DNA of 64,000 nt from Alexandriicola marinus (GCF_004000435.1 NZ_RBVZ01000001.1:809536-873535), one strand, 5' to 3'; numbered from the stretch's first letter, positions 1-9,376 are shown. Translations and numbers: made by a program. The notes: generated from the letters alone by a model not told the origin.

Positions 1-1
1 C

Positions 2-901
2 GCGACGGTCGAGGCGGTGGCGGGCGAGGCGCTGGCGCTGGACCTGTCGACGCTGGTCATCACGGATGTGGACGCGACGGGCGACATGCGCGTGACGCTT
101 GCCGCCACCGGCGGCACGCTGGCGGCCGAGGCGGGGGGCGGTGTGGCGGTCGCCCTGTCCGACGCGGATCAGACGCTCACGCTGACCGGCACGCTCGAGG
201 CGCTCAACAGCTACCTCGCTATGCCCGGCGCGGTCAGCTTTACCGGAGATGCCGAGGCGGCCCCCGAAGAGGCGATCACGGTGACGATCGACGATCTGGA
301 CGGATCGGGCCCGGTCGAGGTCGGCGTGATCGGCGTCGAGATCGCTGGACTTGTCCCTGATCCTGTCGTCATCGTTCAGGGCGGCGGGGGCGCGGAGATC
401 GAGGGCGATGATGGAGATGACGTCTTGTCGGCCACTTCGGGGGCCAACGTCATCTCTGGCGGGGAGGGTGATGATCTGCTGGGTGGCGGTTTTGATGACG
501 ACATCCTCTTCGGCGGCGCTGGCAACGACATCCTGTTCGGCGACAATTCCGATTTCGTGGCTGGGGCCGACCGGATCGACGGTGGCTCGGGCGACGATCT
601 GCTGGAAGGTGGCGGCGGGGCCGATACCTTCGTGTTCACGACGGGCGACGGCTCCGACACGATCGGGCAGATCGCGTTGGACTATGATGATCCCGCGCTC
701 TCTGTCGCCGATGGCGCCGATTTCGTGAGTGGTATCGACAGGATCGAGCTGTCGGGCTTTGGCTTCGAGGATGGGGCCGCCGCGCTGGCCCTTGTCTCGG
801 ACGTCGGAGGCGTGGCGATCTTCGCATCCCAAGGCACGACGATTACCTTCGCGGGCCTCACGACGTCCGATCTGGACGCCAATGACTTCATCATCCTTTA
901 G
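2..901 (+). CDS. C-terminal part of a secreted RTX/cadherin-like calcium-binding protein (5' end outside window)
   Basis: The reading frame is open to the left edge, so this is the 3' portion of a longer gene; the first in-window GTG (17) is probably internal. The first ~105 residues form a beta-rich cadherin/VCBS-like repeat (LTLTGTLEALNSYL, then ITVTIDDLDGSG). A block of nonapeptide RTX repeats follows (GGEGDDLLGG, FGGAGNDILFGD, GGSGDDLLEGG), and then a serralysin-type C-terminal cap (ADTFVFTTGDGSDTI, IDRIELSGFG). Such proteins fold on Ca2+ outside the cell after type I secretion; the hydrophobic extreme C-terminus fits a secretion signal. No T1SS genes lie in the window. A lipoprotein gene follows 10 bp downstream. 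The family assignment is firm; the specific role (adhesin or enzyme) cannot be told from this fragment. Confidence 0.85.
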   Translation, partial: ATVEAVAGEALALDLSTLVITDVDATGDMRVTLAATGGTLAAEAGGGVAVALSDADQTLTLTGTLEALNSYLAMPGAVSFTGDAEAAPEEAITVTIDDLDGSGPVEVGVIGVEIAGLVPDPVVIVQGGGGAEIEGDDGDDVLSATSGANVISGGEGDDLLGGGFDDDILFGGAGNDILFGDNSDFVAGADRIDGGSGDDLLEGGGGADTFVFTTGDGSDTIGQIALDYDDPALSVADGADFVSGIDRIELSGFGFEDGAAALALVSDVGGVAIFASQGTTITFAGLTTSDLDANDFIIL

Positions 902-911
902 GGGCGCTGCG

Positions 912-1718
912 ATGACCTCGAGACAATTCCTCCGACTTTGTGCCGCCGTGCCGCTGGTCATGGTGACGGGATGCATATCCACGTCATCCGAGACGCCGCC
1001 GGACCCGGATAGTCCTGAACCTGAGGTGACGGCCGCTGTCCCCCTTGCCGCCGTGATGATCGACAGGCAGGCGGGGCAGGCAGTGACGGCCAGCGGTGAG
1101 GTCGATGAAGACACGGGGGTCTGGACGCTTGGCACGCTAAGCGGAACCCTGTCGGACAACGGGACCGAAGTGACGCTTGATCAGGGCGGGATCGTCACGC
1201 TGGAGCCCGGCACGACCGATTTTGCCTCGATCTATGTCCTGACGACCTCAGGCGGCGGTCAGACGCCGGGCGTTCTGGGCAGCCCGACAGACGAGGCCGA
1301 TCTCGCGACGCTCGGAGACGTGACCTATTCGGGCATGACGACGCTTTTGATCGAGGATGGCAATGTCTCCTATGATCTGACGGGCACCGCGACCATCGAG
1401 GCGGATTTCGATGGGGGTGGCGTGACCACGACGCTCGACGTCCTTTCGGGGCAGCGTCGGGAGGGCTTTGCGGAACCGGTCGATGTCAGCGATATCGGGG
1501 TGCTCACGGTGACGGGCTCCGTCATCGAGGGCGCCGCCTTCTCCGGTGGTACACCGGCCTTCGCCTCGGATCAGATCAGTGACCTGAGCGGTTCGCAGAC
1601 CAGTTCGCTCGAGGGGGCCTTCTTCGGGCCGGAGGCCGACGAGGTTGGCGCCGCGCTCGTCATCGATGACACAGACGCTGGGAGTGTCACTGTTCTTGGC
1701 ACGATCCTCGCCGATTAG
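912..1718 (+). CDS. TbpB-like / Slam-type surface lipoprotein
   Basis: A 268-residue lipoprotein. The start at 912 gives a signal peptide with a lipobox ending VTGC (Cys21); the frame is open further upstream but only this ATG gives a signal. A Pro/Asp/Glu-rich linker (residues ~24-40) precedes an all-beta domain. The C-terminal motif GAFFGPEADEVGAA resembles the F-x-G-x-x-A-x-E-x-G strand of transferrin-binding-protein-B-like beta-barrels, which are often exported to the cell surface by Slam translocators. It lies 10 bp after the RTX gene and may be co-transcribed. A ligand cannot be inferred. The surface-lipoprotein call is sound; the TbpB relationship rests on one motif and the overall fold pattern. 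Confidence 0.65.
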   Translation: MTSRQFLRLCAAVPLVMVTGCISTSSETPPDPDSPEPEVTAAVPLAAVMIDRQAGQAVTASGEVDEDTGVWTLGTLSGTLSDNGTEVTLDQGGIVTLEPGTTDFASIYVLTTSGGGQTPGVLGSPTDEADLATLGDVTYSGMTTLLIEDGNVSYDLTGTATIEADFDGGGVTTTLDVLSGQRREGFAEPVDVSDIGVLTVTGSVIEGAAFSGGTPAFASDQISDLSGSQTSSLEGAFFGPEADEVGAALVIDDTDAGSVTVLGTILAD

Positions 1719-1719
1719 G

Positions 1720-1739
1720 GCGCGCCGCGGCCGGCGCGC
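1720..1739. terminator. GC-rich hairpin between convergent genes
   Basis: A perfect 7-bp inverted repeat (GCGCGCC / GGCGCGC, 6-nt loop) follows directly after the lipoprotein stop codon. It sits in the 65-bp gap facing the end of the RND gene. There is no U-tract, so it may be only a 3'-end stabilising hairpin. Confidence 0.3.
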
Positions 1740-1783
1740 GTCCGGCCGGCCGACCTGGCGACGACGACCGTTCGGCCGCGGCC

Positions 1784-4700
1784 TTACTCGGCGGGCAGGG
1801 CGTCCATGTCGTCGGCGGCTTTCGGCGTGACCGTCAGGACCAGGCGGAGCAGGGGCGGCACCGTCAGGAGCGTCAGGAAGGCCGACATCGACAATCCGCC
1901 GACAACGACCGCGCCCAACCCGCGATACAATTCCGAACCTGCGCCGGGGAAGATCACCAGCGGCAGCATCCCGAACACCGAGGTGAGCGTCGACATGAAG
2001 ATCGGGCGGATGCGGTTGCGGGTGGCCTCTTCGATGGCGTCGACCGGCGTCATGCCTTCTTCGCGCAGATGAAAGAGGGATTGGTGCACGATCAGGATCG
2101 CATTGTTCACCACGATGCCCACGAGGATCACGAAGCCCAGCAATGTCAGCATATCGAGTGGTTGGCTGCCCACGAGGTTCAGGACGGCCAGCCCGCCGAC
2201 GCCTCCGGCCGCCGCGACAGGCACCGAGATCAGGACGACCAGCGGCAGAACGAAGCTTTCGAAGAGGATCGCCATCACGAGGAAGACGATCAGCAGGGCC
2301 ACGATCAGGTTGATCTGGATCGCGTTCCAGGTCTGCGACGGCTGATCCGCCGTGCCCGAGACCGACAGGCGGACACCGGGTGGCAGGCCCTGTTCCTCCA
2401 GGGGGGCGATCACCTGTTCTTCGAGCAATTCGACAGCCGCCTCAAGCGGCAGGGCATCCGAAGGGCGCACTTCAAGCGTCACTGTCCGAAGCCGTTCGAT
2501 ATGGCGGATCTCGGTCGGACCGGCGGTCACGCGGACCTCGGCCAGTTCTGAGGCCGGCACGATCTGACCCGACGGGGTGACGACGGGAAATGATCCGATG
2601 TCCTGTGTGCGCAGCGCGTTCTGGACGGTCTCGTCGCCCTTGAGCGTCAAATCGATCCGCCGGTTGCCGACGTTGATCTCGGCCACGCGGATGCCGTCGT
2701 TATAGGCGTCGATCGTCGAGGCCAGCGCCTGTGTCGTCAGCCCCGCATCGGCCAGCCGCATCCTGTCGGGGATCAGCCGCACCTCGGGCGCGCCCAGTTC
2801 AAGCCCCGGGATCGGCCGGAACTGATGCCCTTCGGAGCGGGGCAAGACCCGCGCGATCGTTCCTGCGGCCTGACCGGCGACGGCAAGGATATCCTCAAGC
2901 TCGTTGCCCGTGACATTGAGCTCGATCGTGCGCCCGCCGCCGACCCCGCGCCCGAAGAGCGAGGGCTGGGTCAGGAAGCCGAATGTTCCGGGTTCGGCAA
3001 AGATCGGCCGCGACAGGAGTGGGACGACCTCTGACACGCGCGTGTCGTCGACGGCAGCCGCGGCAAGGATACTGTTGCCGGGCGTAGCCACGAAGAAAAA
3101 GCTGTCCAGCGACGGCCTGCCGTCTTCGGTCTGGTCCGCGGGCGCGGCCTCCCACAGGGGGCGGGCCACGTCTTCGATCCGCTCGGCGATCGTTTCGGTG
3201 GTGGCCAGATTGTAGCCCGGTGGCGGGATCAACAGGCCGAAGACAAGGTTCCGGTTGCCCTCGGGCAGGTATTCGAGCTTGGGCAGGAAGGTGATGGCGG
3301 CAACGGCGGCCCCGGTCGCGATCACAGAGACGAACAGCAGGCCAAGAAGCCGGAACCGGACTGTCAGCTTGACATATTGCATGACCAGCCAGCTGAACCC
3401 GCGGGCGATGTGGTCGATGCCCGGAACACTCAGCGTCTTGGTCTGGCCGCTGGCCAGAAGGCGGCTCGAAAGGGCCGGAATGACGGTGACGGCAACCACC
3501 AGCGACAGAAGGACCGAAACCGAAATGGCAACGGCAATGTCGCGGAACAGCTGCCCCGCCTCGAGTTCCATGACGAGGATCGGGATGAAGACCATGACCG
3601 TCGTCAGCGCCGAGACAAGGATCGCGCCCCAGACCTGTTTCGCACCGTGATAGGCGGCATCGCGGCGGTTCATGCCCCGTTCTCGCAGGCGGTAGATATT
3701 CTCCAGCACGACGATTGCGGCATCGACGATCATCCCGATCGCGAAGGCGATCCCGGCCAGCGATATGACGTTGAGCGTGCGCCCGGTCGCGGCCATGGCG
3801 ACAAAGGTCGCGACGATAGAAACGGGGATCGCAAGGCTGATGATCAGCGTGGCCCTTGGGCTGCGCAGGAAGACCAGCAGAACCGCCGCGGCCAGCAGGC
3901 CACCGATCCAGATGTTCTGGACAACAAGGTCGATGGCCCCCTCGATATAGATCGTCTCGTCGTAGATCTGTTCGAGAACAAGGTTCTCGCGCGCAATCGG
4001 CCCGGCCTCGAGTTCGGTCAGAACCTCTCTTACCTCTTCCATGGTCGAGATCACGTTGGCGCCCTGTTCGCGCACGAGGTTGAAGGCCAGCGCCGGTTCG
4101 CCCCTAAACCGCAACTGGGATGTGTTCTCCTTGTAGGCAAACTCGACCCGGGCCACATCCGCCACGCGAACCCGGCCCAGAATACCGGAATTGCCTTGGC
4201 CTTCGCTGCGCAACACGACGTCTTCGATGGCGCGGATCGTGTTCAGCTTGCCGTCGGCGCGCACGATGTAGCGGCGCTTTCCTTCGTCGATCTGGCCTGC
4301 CGAGACGCTGATGTTCTCGGATCGAAGGCTGGCGACGACCGCCGGGATCGTCATGTTGTAGCGGGCAAGTTCGTCCGGATTGATCACGATCTGCAGTTCG
4401 CTTGCGACGCCACCAAAGACGTTGACGGTCGAGATGCCTTCGATGCGTTCGAGGCGTTCCTTGATTTCATCTTCGAGAAAGTCGCCGTATTCCGCCATGG
4501 GCCGGGTGTTTCCCTCGCCCGCGCTGACCATCACCCAGGCAATCGGGCTATCGTCGGAGCCGGAGGTGTTCAGCGTCGGCTCGCCGGCTTCTTCGGGATA
4601 GCCGCCCACGCGGTCGAGCCGGTTCGATACCAGCAAAAGCACGTCGCCCATGTCCGACCCGATGGAGAATTCGAGCGTGACCGCCGCGCGACCGGTCCGC

Positions 4701-4951
4701 GACTGGCTTGTCATCCGTTCGAGGCCTTCTAGCCCGCGAAAAGCGTCTTCCTGCGGGTTCACGATCTCGCGTTCGACTTCGGCTGGCGCAGCGCCGGGCC
4801 AGGCCGTTTCGACCACGACGATCGGTTTGCGGACGTCTGGCGCAAGCTGAACCGGAATGCGCGTCAGGGCGAGCGCCCCGAAGAGAACGGCCATGATGAC
4901 CACGGCGACGACGGCAATCGGTCGGTCGATGGCAACGCGGATCGGATTCAT
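1784..4951 (-). CDS. RND-family (HAE1/AcrB-like) efflux transporter permease
   Basis: At 1055 residues it matches AcrB/MexB-type inner-membrane RND pumps, which are proton-driven and export hydrophobic compounds through an adaptor and an outer-membrane channel. An N-terminal TM helix (IAVVAVVIMAVLFGALAL) is followed by a periplasmic porter domain, TM2-6, a second porter domain and TM8-12. In TM4 the usual Asp-Asp pair reads VDAAIVVLEN, keeping one Asp; in TM10 the AcrB Lys940 position reads GIVVNNAIL. Both are common in HAE1 relatives outside the AcrB subgroup. The start overlaps the end of the adaptor gene (ATGA), so the two are translationally coupled. No outer-membrane TolC-type gene is adjacent. 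Substrate unknown. Confidence 0.92.
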   Translation of the reverse strand: MNPIRVAIDRPIAVVAVVIMAVLFGALALTRIPVQLAPDVRKPIVVVETAWPGAAPAEVEREIVNPQEDAFRGLEGLERMTSQSRTGRAAVTLEFSIGSDMGDVLLLVSNRLDRVGGYPEEAGEPTLNTSGSDDSPIAWVMVSAGEGNTRPMAEYGDFLEDEIKERLERIEGISTVNVFGGVASELQIVINPDELARYNMTIPAVVASLRSENISVSAGQIDEGKRRYIVRADGKLNTIRAIEDVVLRSEGQGNSGILGRVRVADVARVEFAYKENTSQLRFRGEPALAFNLVREQGANVISTMEEVREVLTELEAGPIARENLVLEQIYDETIYIEGAIDLVVQNIWIGGLLAAAVLLVFLRSPRATLIISLAIPVSIVATFVAMAATGRTLNVISLAGIAFAIGMIVDAAIVVLENIYRLRERGMNRRDAAYHGAKQVWGAILVSALTTVMVFIPILVMELEAGQLFRDIAVAISVSVLLSLVVAVTVIPALSSRLLASGQTKTLSVPGIDHIARGFSWLVMQYVKLTVRFRLLGLLFVSVIATGAAVAAITFLPKLEYLPEGNRNLVFGLLIPPPGYNLATTETIAERIEDVARPLWEAAPADQTEDGRPSLDSFFFVATPGNSILAAAAVDDTRVSEVVPLLSRPIFAEPGTFGFLTQPSLFGRGVGGGRTIELNVTGNELEDILAVAGQAAGTIARVLPRSEGHQFRPIPGLELGAPEVRLIPDRMRLADAGLTTQALASTIDAYNDGIRVAEINVGNRRIDLTLKGDETVQNALRTQDIGSFPVVTPSGQIVPASELAEVRVTAGPTEIRHIERLRTVTLEVRPSDALPLEAAVELLEEQVIAPLEEQGLPPGVRLSVSGTADQPSQTWNAIQINLIVALLIVFLVMAILFESFVLPLVVLISVPVAAAGGVGGLAVLNLVGSQPLDMLTLLGFVILVGIVVNNAILIVHQSLFHLREEGMTPVDAIEEATRNRIRPIFMSTLTSVFGMLPLVIFPGAGSELYRGLGAVVVGGLSMSAFLTLLTVPPLLRLVLTVTPKAADDMDALPAE

Positions 4952-6204
4952 GGCTTAGTTCCTTTCCACATCTGCGGTCGTGTCGGCGGCATTCGGCGCC
5001 GCTGGCGTAGACGCGGGCCGCTCGGAGACCACGTCGCTCGGAGGCCCTCCGCCCGGAGGTCCGCCCGCACCCGGGGGGGCCCTTCGCCCGGTGGTCCGCC
5101 GCCCGGCGGCCCGCCAGCGCCCATCGGGGCGATGTCCTGCCCGGGCCGCAGTCGTTCATTGCCCCGCACAACGACCTCGTCCCCCTCGACCAGGCCGCTG
5201 AGAACTTCGAACGTCTCGCCCAATGCGGCACCGATCGTGACGGTCCGGGGCGAGGCCTTGCCCTCGTCATTGACGAAGGCCGTCCATCCGCCGCGGGCCT
5301 GGATCAGGGCGTCCTTGGGGACAGTCAGTACGTCCCGCGCCTCGCCGATCGGCAGGTCGAGGGTCACGGGCTGGCCGATTGCGAACGAGGGTTCGATCTC
5401 GGTCAGTGTGAAGCGCACCGGGCGTGTCCGGGTCTCGGAAAATTCGGTGGGAAGCACGGCCCGCAGGGTCATCGACAACGCGTCGCCCGCGTCATTGCGG
5501 CCTGTCACCAGGCGCCCGACCTCCAGCGCCGGGATATAGCGGGACGGGACGTTGGCCTCGACCTCCATCGTGCCGGTATCAAGAAGCGTCGCCACCTGGC
5601 TGCCGGACGCGGCGAACTGGCCGGGCTGCGCCTGCACTTCGAGGACGATCCCGTCGAAGGGCGCGAGCACCGTCGCATTCGACAGGTTGTAGCGGGCAAG
5701 TTCGATTGCGCTTTGGGCCGCTGTGATCCGTGCCTGCGCAATGGCAAGCCCGCCCTGTGCCTCAGCCAGCGTCGAGGCCCGATCGTCTAGCTGCGCGGCA
5801 GAAATCGAGGAATTGGCCGTCAGGTCCCGCGCCCGTTCGAATGCCTTCTGCGCCCGATCCGACTGGGCGGTCGCGACTTCCAGACCAGCGGTCGCGATGG
5901 CGAGCTCCGCCTCGGCACCTGTCAGTTCGATGGCCAGCCGGGCCGTGTCGATCACGGCGATGATATCGCCCTGTTCGACCACCGAACCTGTCTGAACCGG
6001 AACCTCGTTCACGACGCCGCCGATCCGGGTCGCGATGTTGCTTTGCCGCACCGCAACGATCTGGCCGAAGACCGTGACGGTCTCAGTCATCGCCCGCATC
6101 TCGACCGTGTCGGTCAGCACGCCCGCCGGACGACTTTGGGAGGCGCTGAAACCCGGTATCACCGCAATGAGAGCGGCGACCAGAAGGATCATCTTGTGGT
6201 GCAT
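4948..6204 (-). CDS. HlyD/AcrA-type periplasmic adaptor subunit of RND pump (C-terminal frame in doubt)
   Basis: A 418-residue membrane-fusion protein. A signal peptide (residues ~1-22, cleavage near FSASQS) precedes a split lipoyl domain (QTGSVVEQGDIIAVID and LAPFDGIVLEVQAQPGQ) around an alpha-helical hairpin, then beta-barrel and membrane-proximal domains. It links the RND permease to an outer-membrane channel. From about residue 377 the Pro/Gly tail changes into an Arg-rich, unnatural-looking sequence after a 7-G run at 5073-5079. One extra G would restore a GPPGGGPP-type tail ending DVERN and a stop 3 bp before the permease ATG. A homopolymer error or a real indel is likely. The core call is secure; the last ~40 residues are not. 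Confidence 0.88.
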   Translation of the reverse strand: MHHKMILLVAALIAVIPGFSASQSRPAGVLTDTVEMRAMTETVTVFGQIVAVRQSNIATRIGGVVNEVPVQTGSVVEQGDIIAVIDTARLAIELTGAEAELAIATAGLEVATAQSDRAQKAFERARDLTANSSISAAQLDDRASTLAEAQGGLAIAQARITAAQSAIELARYNLSNATVLAPFDGIVLEVQAQPGQFAASGSQVATLLDTGTMEVEANVPSRYIPALEVGRLVTGRNDAGDALSMTLRAVLPTEFSETRTRPVRFTLTEIEPSFAIGQPVTLDLPIGEARDVLTVPKDALIQARGGWTAFVNDEGKASPRTVTIGAALGETFEVLSGLVEGDEVVVRGNERLRPGQDIAPMGAGGPPGGGPPGEGPPRVRADLRAEGLRATWSPSGPRLRQRRRMPPTRPQMWKGTKP

Positions 6205-6824
6205 CAGGCTTCCCGCAATTGGATAGGTTTCAAATATCCTTAAGTATACGTCCGGCTCCCCGAGTTGGATCGTTTGTCCCTGAAAAGGCCCGCCTCAGGC
6301 AGCTTGGACCTGCAAAGTGCCTGCCCTTCGGTCTGCTGGTTCGGGTGCGGGTGAATGCGCTCGGGACGGTCGATGCCTGGTGTGGCCGGCGGGGATTCGG
6401 CCTGCGTCGAGCCCTGTCCCGTGACGTGACGGCATCGCGTGGAATGCCGCGCGCAGGACAGCGGTCCGTCAAACCGTGCGCGAGGGCATGACCTGCTGGA
6501 GCCGACCTTCGGGCACCGAAAGCAGTCCATGATCGCGGCACTACGCAGGACTTGCTTTGTCTCCTGATGGAATCCGCGCCGGCTGTCACAGGACAGCCCG
6601 GTTCAAAAGATCCGCCGGGCTAGAGTGGCGCCTTGGTTCCACGAGCCGCTGTGGTCGCGTCGGACTGTGGTTCTTCAACCAGACGCCAAAGGCTCTTGCG
6701 CCAAGTCACAACACCGAAGTCCCGCAAACCATCCTGAGCGGTTTGCCAAATGACTGCGAACGCCAAACATCCCTGAGCCACCTCATCAAGGTGTCTCGTA
6801 AATCTATGATCTACTGAGGGATTT
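6205..6824. other. 620-bp intergenic region, no gene seen
   Basis: The gap lies between the pump adaptor start and tRNA-Asn. It holds only Arg/Ser/Pro-rich open frames typical of GC-rich noncoding DNA, with no recognisable domain or ribosome binding site. It presumably contains the promoter of the efflux operon; no TetR- or LysR-type regulator gene is present. Confidence 0.5.
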
Positions 6825-6899
6825 TGGCTCCGGCGGTAGGGATCGAACCTACGACCAATTGATTAACAGTCAACTGCTCTACCGCTGAGCTACGCCGGA
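6825..6899 (-). tRNA. tRNA-Asn (anticodon GTT)
   Basis: A 75-nt cloverleaf on the minus strand, with CCA encoded (6827-6825). The acceptor TCCGGCG pairs perfectly with CGCCGGA. The D-arm begins GCTCAGCGGT, the anticodon loop is CTGTTAA with GTT at 6867-6865, and the T-arm contains GGTTCGATCC. Confidence 0.95.
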
Positions 6900-6979
6900 A
6901 CACGAGGCGGCATATAGCAATGCTGATTGGTGGCGTCCAGAGGGTATTGCACGGAAAATTCCGGGCCATGGAATGGGGG

Positions 6980-7888
6980 TCAGACCGGGGTGAACGGGCT
7001 GTCGGGTGCAAGGGCGCCGGGTGTGGCCACCATGCCCTTGACCGCGAGGTCGATGAGGTGCGCAAAGACGTTGCGTTGGGCGGCAGGCAACAGGTGCGGC
7101 GGGATGTCCGCGTAGATGCGCGACGCGAGCGTATCCGCCGTCAACGGGCCGGGACCCGCGCCGAGCGCCTCGAGGATCTGTGCCTCGCGTCCGCGCCTGT
7201 GGCTGATCAGCCAGTCGAGACGGGCCAGCGGGTCCTCGATCGGCGCGCCGTGGCCGGGCGCGAGCCTGCGCGCTTGGCGCAGGGCAAGCCGCGCGCAGGA
7301 GCCCATGAAATCCGAGACGTCCCCATCGGGCGGCGAGACCAGCGAACTGGCCCAACCCATCACGTGATCGCCCGTCAGGATCACGTCACCGAGGGCGAGA
7401 CACAGGTGGTTGCCCATGTGACCCGGGGTATGGAGCGCCTCGAGCGACCAGTCAGGCCCTGCGATCACCTCGCCATCCGACAGGAGCCTGTCGGGCGCAA
7501 AATCCGCGTCGACCCCTTCGCCACCGCCCGCGAAGCCCGAAGCGGCGAGGGCTTGCATCACCGGGCTGCGCCCGGCCTCCGACGGGCCGAATGCCGCGAT
7601 GCTCGCACCCGAATGCGCGGCCAGCCGTGCGGCAAGGGGCGAATGGTCCTTGTGCGAATGGGTGACGACGATCTGGCTGATCCGCGCGCCGCGCGTGGCG
7701 GCGAGGATCGCCTCGAGGTGGCCGCTGTCCTCGGGGCCGGGGTCAACGACGCAAATCTCGCGGCCCGAACCCAGCAGATAGGTATTCGTGCCCCAATGGG
7801 TCATGGGCGACGGGTTCGGAGCGAGCACGCGCCTCAGGCCCGGTTCGATCTCGGTGGCCGCGCCCGGTTCCGGTGCGGTGTCGGTCAT
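6980..7888 (-). CDS. MBL-fold metallohydrolase (LACTB2-like)
   Basis: A 302-residue metallo-beta-lactamase-fold hydrolase. The zinc-binding signature is THSHKDHS (residues 76-83); further metal ligands are the His of LHTPGHMGNH and the Asp of LTGDHVMG. The C-terminal ~70 residues (from ISHRRGREAQI) match the winged-helix extension of the LACTB2/RNase-like subgroup. Members act as endoribonucleases or thioesterases, so the substrate is open. It is divergent from the histidine kinase gene (40-bp gap), implying shared or overlapping promoters. Confidence 0.85.
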   Translation of the reverse strand: MTDTAPEPGAATEIEPGLRRVLAPNPSPMTHWGTNTYLLGSGREICVVDPGPEDSGHLEAILAATRGARISQIVVTHSHKDHSPLAARLAAHSGASIAAFGPSEAGRSPVMQALAASGFAGGGEGVDADFAPDRLLSDGEVIAGPDWSLEALHTPGHMGNHLCLALGDVILTGDHVMGWASSLVSPPDGDVSDFMGSCARLALRQARRLAPGHGAPIEDPLARLDWLISHRRGREAQILEALGAGPGPLTADTLASRIYADIPPHLLPAAQRNVFAHLIDLAVKGMVATPGALAPDSPFTPV

Positions 7889-7928
7889 CGTGCTTTCCCC
7901 CGTGGTCTCGCGGCGCTAGCCTTAGCGC

Positions 7929-9248
7929 ATGATGTTGGGGTGGCTCAAACGATCTCTGCCGCGCGGCCTGTTCGGCAGGTCGTTGCTGATCCTCGTGTTG
8001 CCGGTCGTGACGTTGCTTCTGATCATTTCGGTCAGCTTCGTGCAGCGACATTTCGAAGGCGTCACGCGGCAGATGACCGATATGGTCATCCTCGAGCTGC
8101 GATTCATCATCGACCGCGTCTCGGCGGTGCCGGATGTGGCCTCGGCCAATGCGGTCGCGGCTTCGATCGCGACGCCTCTGGAATATGCCTTCATCTATCC
8201 AGTGGCCGACGTGCCCGAGGGTGATTTCAAACAGGTCTATGACCTGTCGGGCGGCTTCGTGATCGACCGGCTTCGAGAGGGCATGGCGGAGGTTCTGGCG
8301 GTTCACCTCGTCACCGACCGGCGGGTCGAACTGTGGCTTGATATGCCGCTCGGGCCGATGCAGGTTTCGTTCGAGAGGTTGCGCCTCTCGGCCTCGAACC
8401 CGCACCAATTGCTGGTGATGATCGTCGTTCTCGGGGCGCTGATGATCGCGATCGCGTCGGTGTTCCTGCGCAACCAGTTGCGGCCGATCCGAAAGCTGGC
8501 GGAGGTGGCGTCGGATTACGGGCGCGGGCGGCTGGTGCCGTTCACGCCTTCGGGCGCAGCCGAGGTGCGGGCGGCGGGCATGGCGTTTCTAGACATGCGC
8601 GCAAGGATCGAACGGCACACACAAAGCCGGACGATGATGCTTTCGGGCGTAAGCCACGATCTGCGCACGCCTCTGACGCGGCTCAGGCTGGGCCTGTCGA
8701 TGCTTGACGATGCGGAGGCCGCGCCTCTGATCGGCGATGTCGACGAAATGCAACGGCTGGTCGATGCGTTTCTCGATTTCGCGCGCGACGAGGCGGGCGA
8801 CCTGATGGAAGAGCTGGACCCGGCCGAATTGCTTGCCGACATCGTGGCCGATTGCAGGCGGGCAGGGGAGCCCGTGCTGTTCGAGCCCCATGCCACCCCG
8901 ATGCCCGCCATGGCGCTGAGGCCCATGGCAATCCGCCGGGCGGTCGAAAACCTTGTCGGCAACGCGCTGCGTTATGGCGACAAGGCCTGGGTGTCGATCC
9001 ATCGGGGCGAGAAATCCGTCACGATCACGGTCGAGGATGACGGGCCGGGCATCCCGCCCGACGCCCGCGAAGAAGCGCAGCGCCCCTTCACCCGGCTCGA
9101 TCCCGCGCGCAATCAGGACAAGGGGTCGGGTGTGGGGCTTGGCCTTGCGATCGTGGCCGAGGTGGCCCGCGCCCATGGCGGCACGCTTCGCCTCGGGACG
9201 TCCGAGCAACATGGCGGGCTGCGCGCCGATATCGTTCTACCCCTTTAG
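7929..9248 (+). CDS. EnvZ-like membrane sensor histidine kinase (orphan)
   Basis: A 439-residue kinase. TM1 (~18-38) and TM2 (~161-181) bracket a ~120-residue periplasmic sensor; a HAMP linker (LRNQLRPIRKLAEVA) follows. The H-box has phospho-acceptor His243 (GVSHDLRTPLTRLRL). The N-box is ENLVGNALRYGD, and the G-boxes are VEDDGPGIP and GSGVGLGLAIV. The layout and the RPIRKL/HDLRTPLTRLRL motifs are those of EnvZ, which phosphorylates OmpR-type regulators in osmotic or envelope stress. No response regulator gene is adjacent, so the partner is elsewhere. Confidence 0.88.
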   Translation: MMLGWLKRSLPRGLFGRSLLILVLPVVTLLLIISVSFVQRHFEGVTRQMTDMVILELRFIIDRVSAVPDVASANAVAASIATPLEYAFIYPVADVPEGDFKQVYDLSGGFVIDRLREGMAEVLAVHLVTDRRVELWLDMPLGPMQVSFERLRLSASNPHQLLVMIVVLGALMIAIASVFLRNQLRPIRKLAEVASDYGRGRLVPFTPSGAAEVRAAGMAFLDMRARIERHTQSRTMMLSGVSHDLRTPLTRLRLGLSMLDDAEAAPLIGDVDEMQRLVDAFLDFARDEAGDLMEELDPAELLADIVADCRRAGEPVLFEPHATPMPAMALRPMAIRRAVENLVGNALRYGDKAWVSIHRGEKSVTITVEDDGPGIPPDAREEAQRPFTRLDPARNQDKGSGVGLGLAIVAEVARAHGGTLRLGTSEQHGGLRADIVLPL

Positions 9249-9299
9249 CCTGGGCTTTTGCCTTGACCGTCCGGGCCTTCTTTGCCAGTTGGAGCCAAC

Positions 9300-9376
9300 G
9301 GGCCTGTAGCTCAATTGGTTAGAGCAGACCGCTCATAACGGTTTGGTTGGGGGTTCGAGTCCCTCCGGGCCTACCA
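9300..9376 (+). tRNA. tRNA with CAT anticodon, best read as tRNA-Ile2 (lysidine-type)
   Basis: A 77-nt cloverleaf with encoded CCA. The acceptor strands are GGGCCTG and CGGGCCT (G1-U72 and U6-G67 wobbles), the D-arm starts GCTCAATTGGTTAGAGC, the anticodon loop is CTCATAA (CAT at 9334-9336) and the T-loop is TTCGAGT. C4-G69 and C5-G68 are the pairs that TilS prefers in tRNA-Ile2, and the AGAGCAGACCGCTCATAA core resembles Ile2 rather than elongator Met. Elongator tRNA-Met remains possible. It lies 98 bp upstream of purM. Confidence 0.85.

Noticed and set aside
6230-6589. Coding region in the gap before tRNA-Asn
   Set aside because: The frames are Arg/Pro/Ser-rich with no start signal or domain, as expected of noncoding GC-rich DNA.
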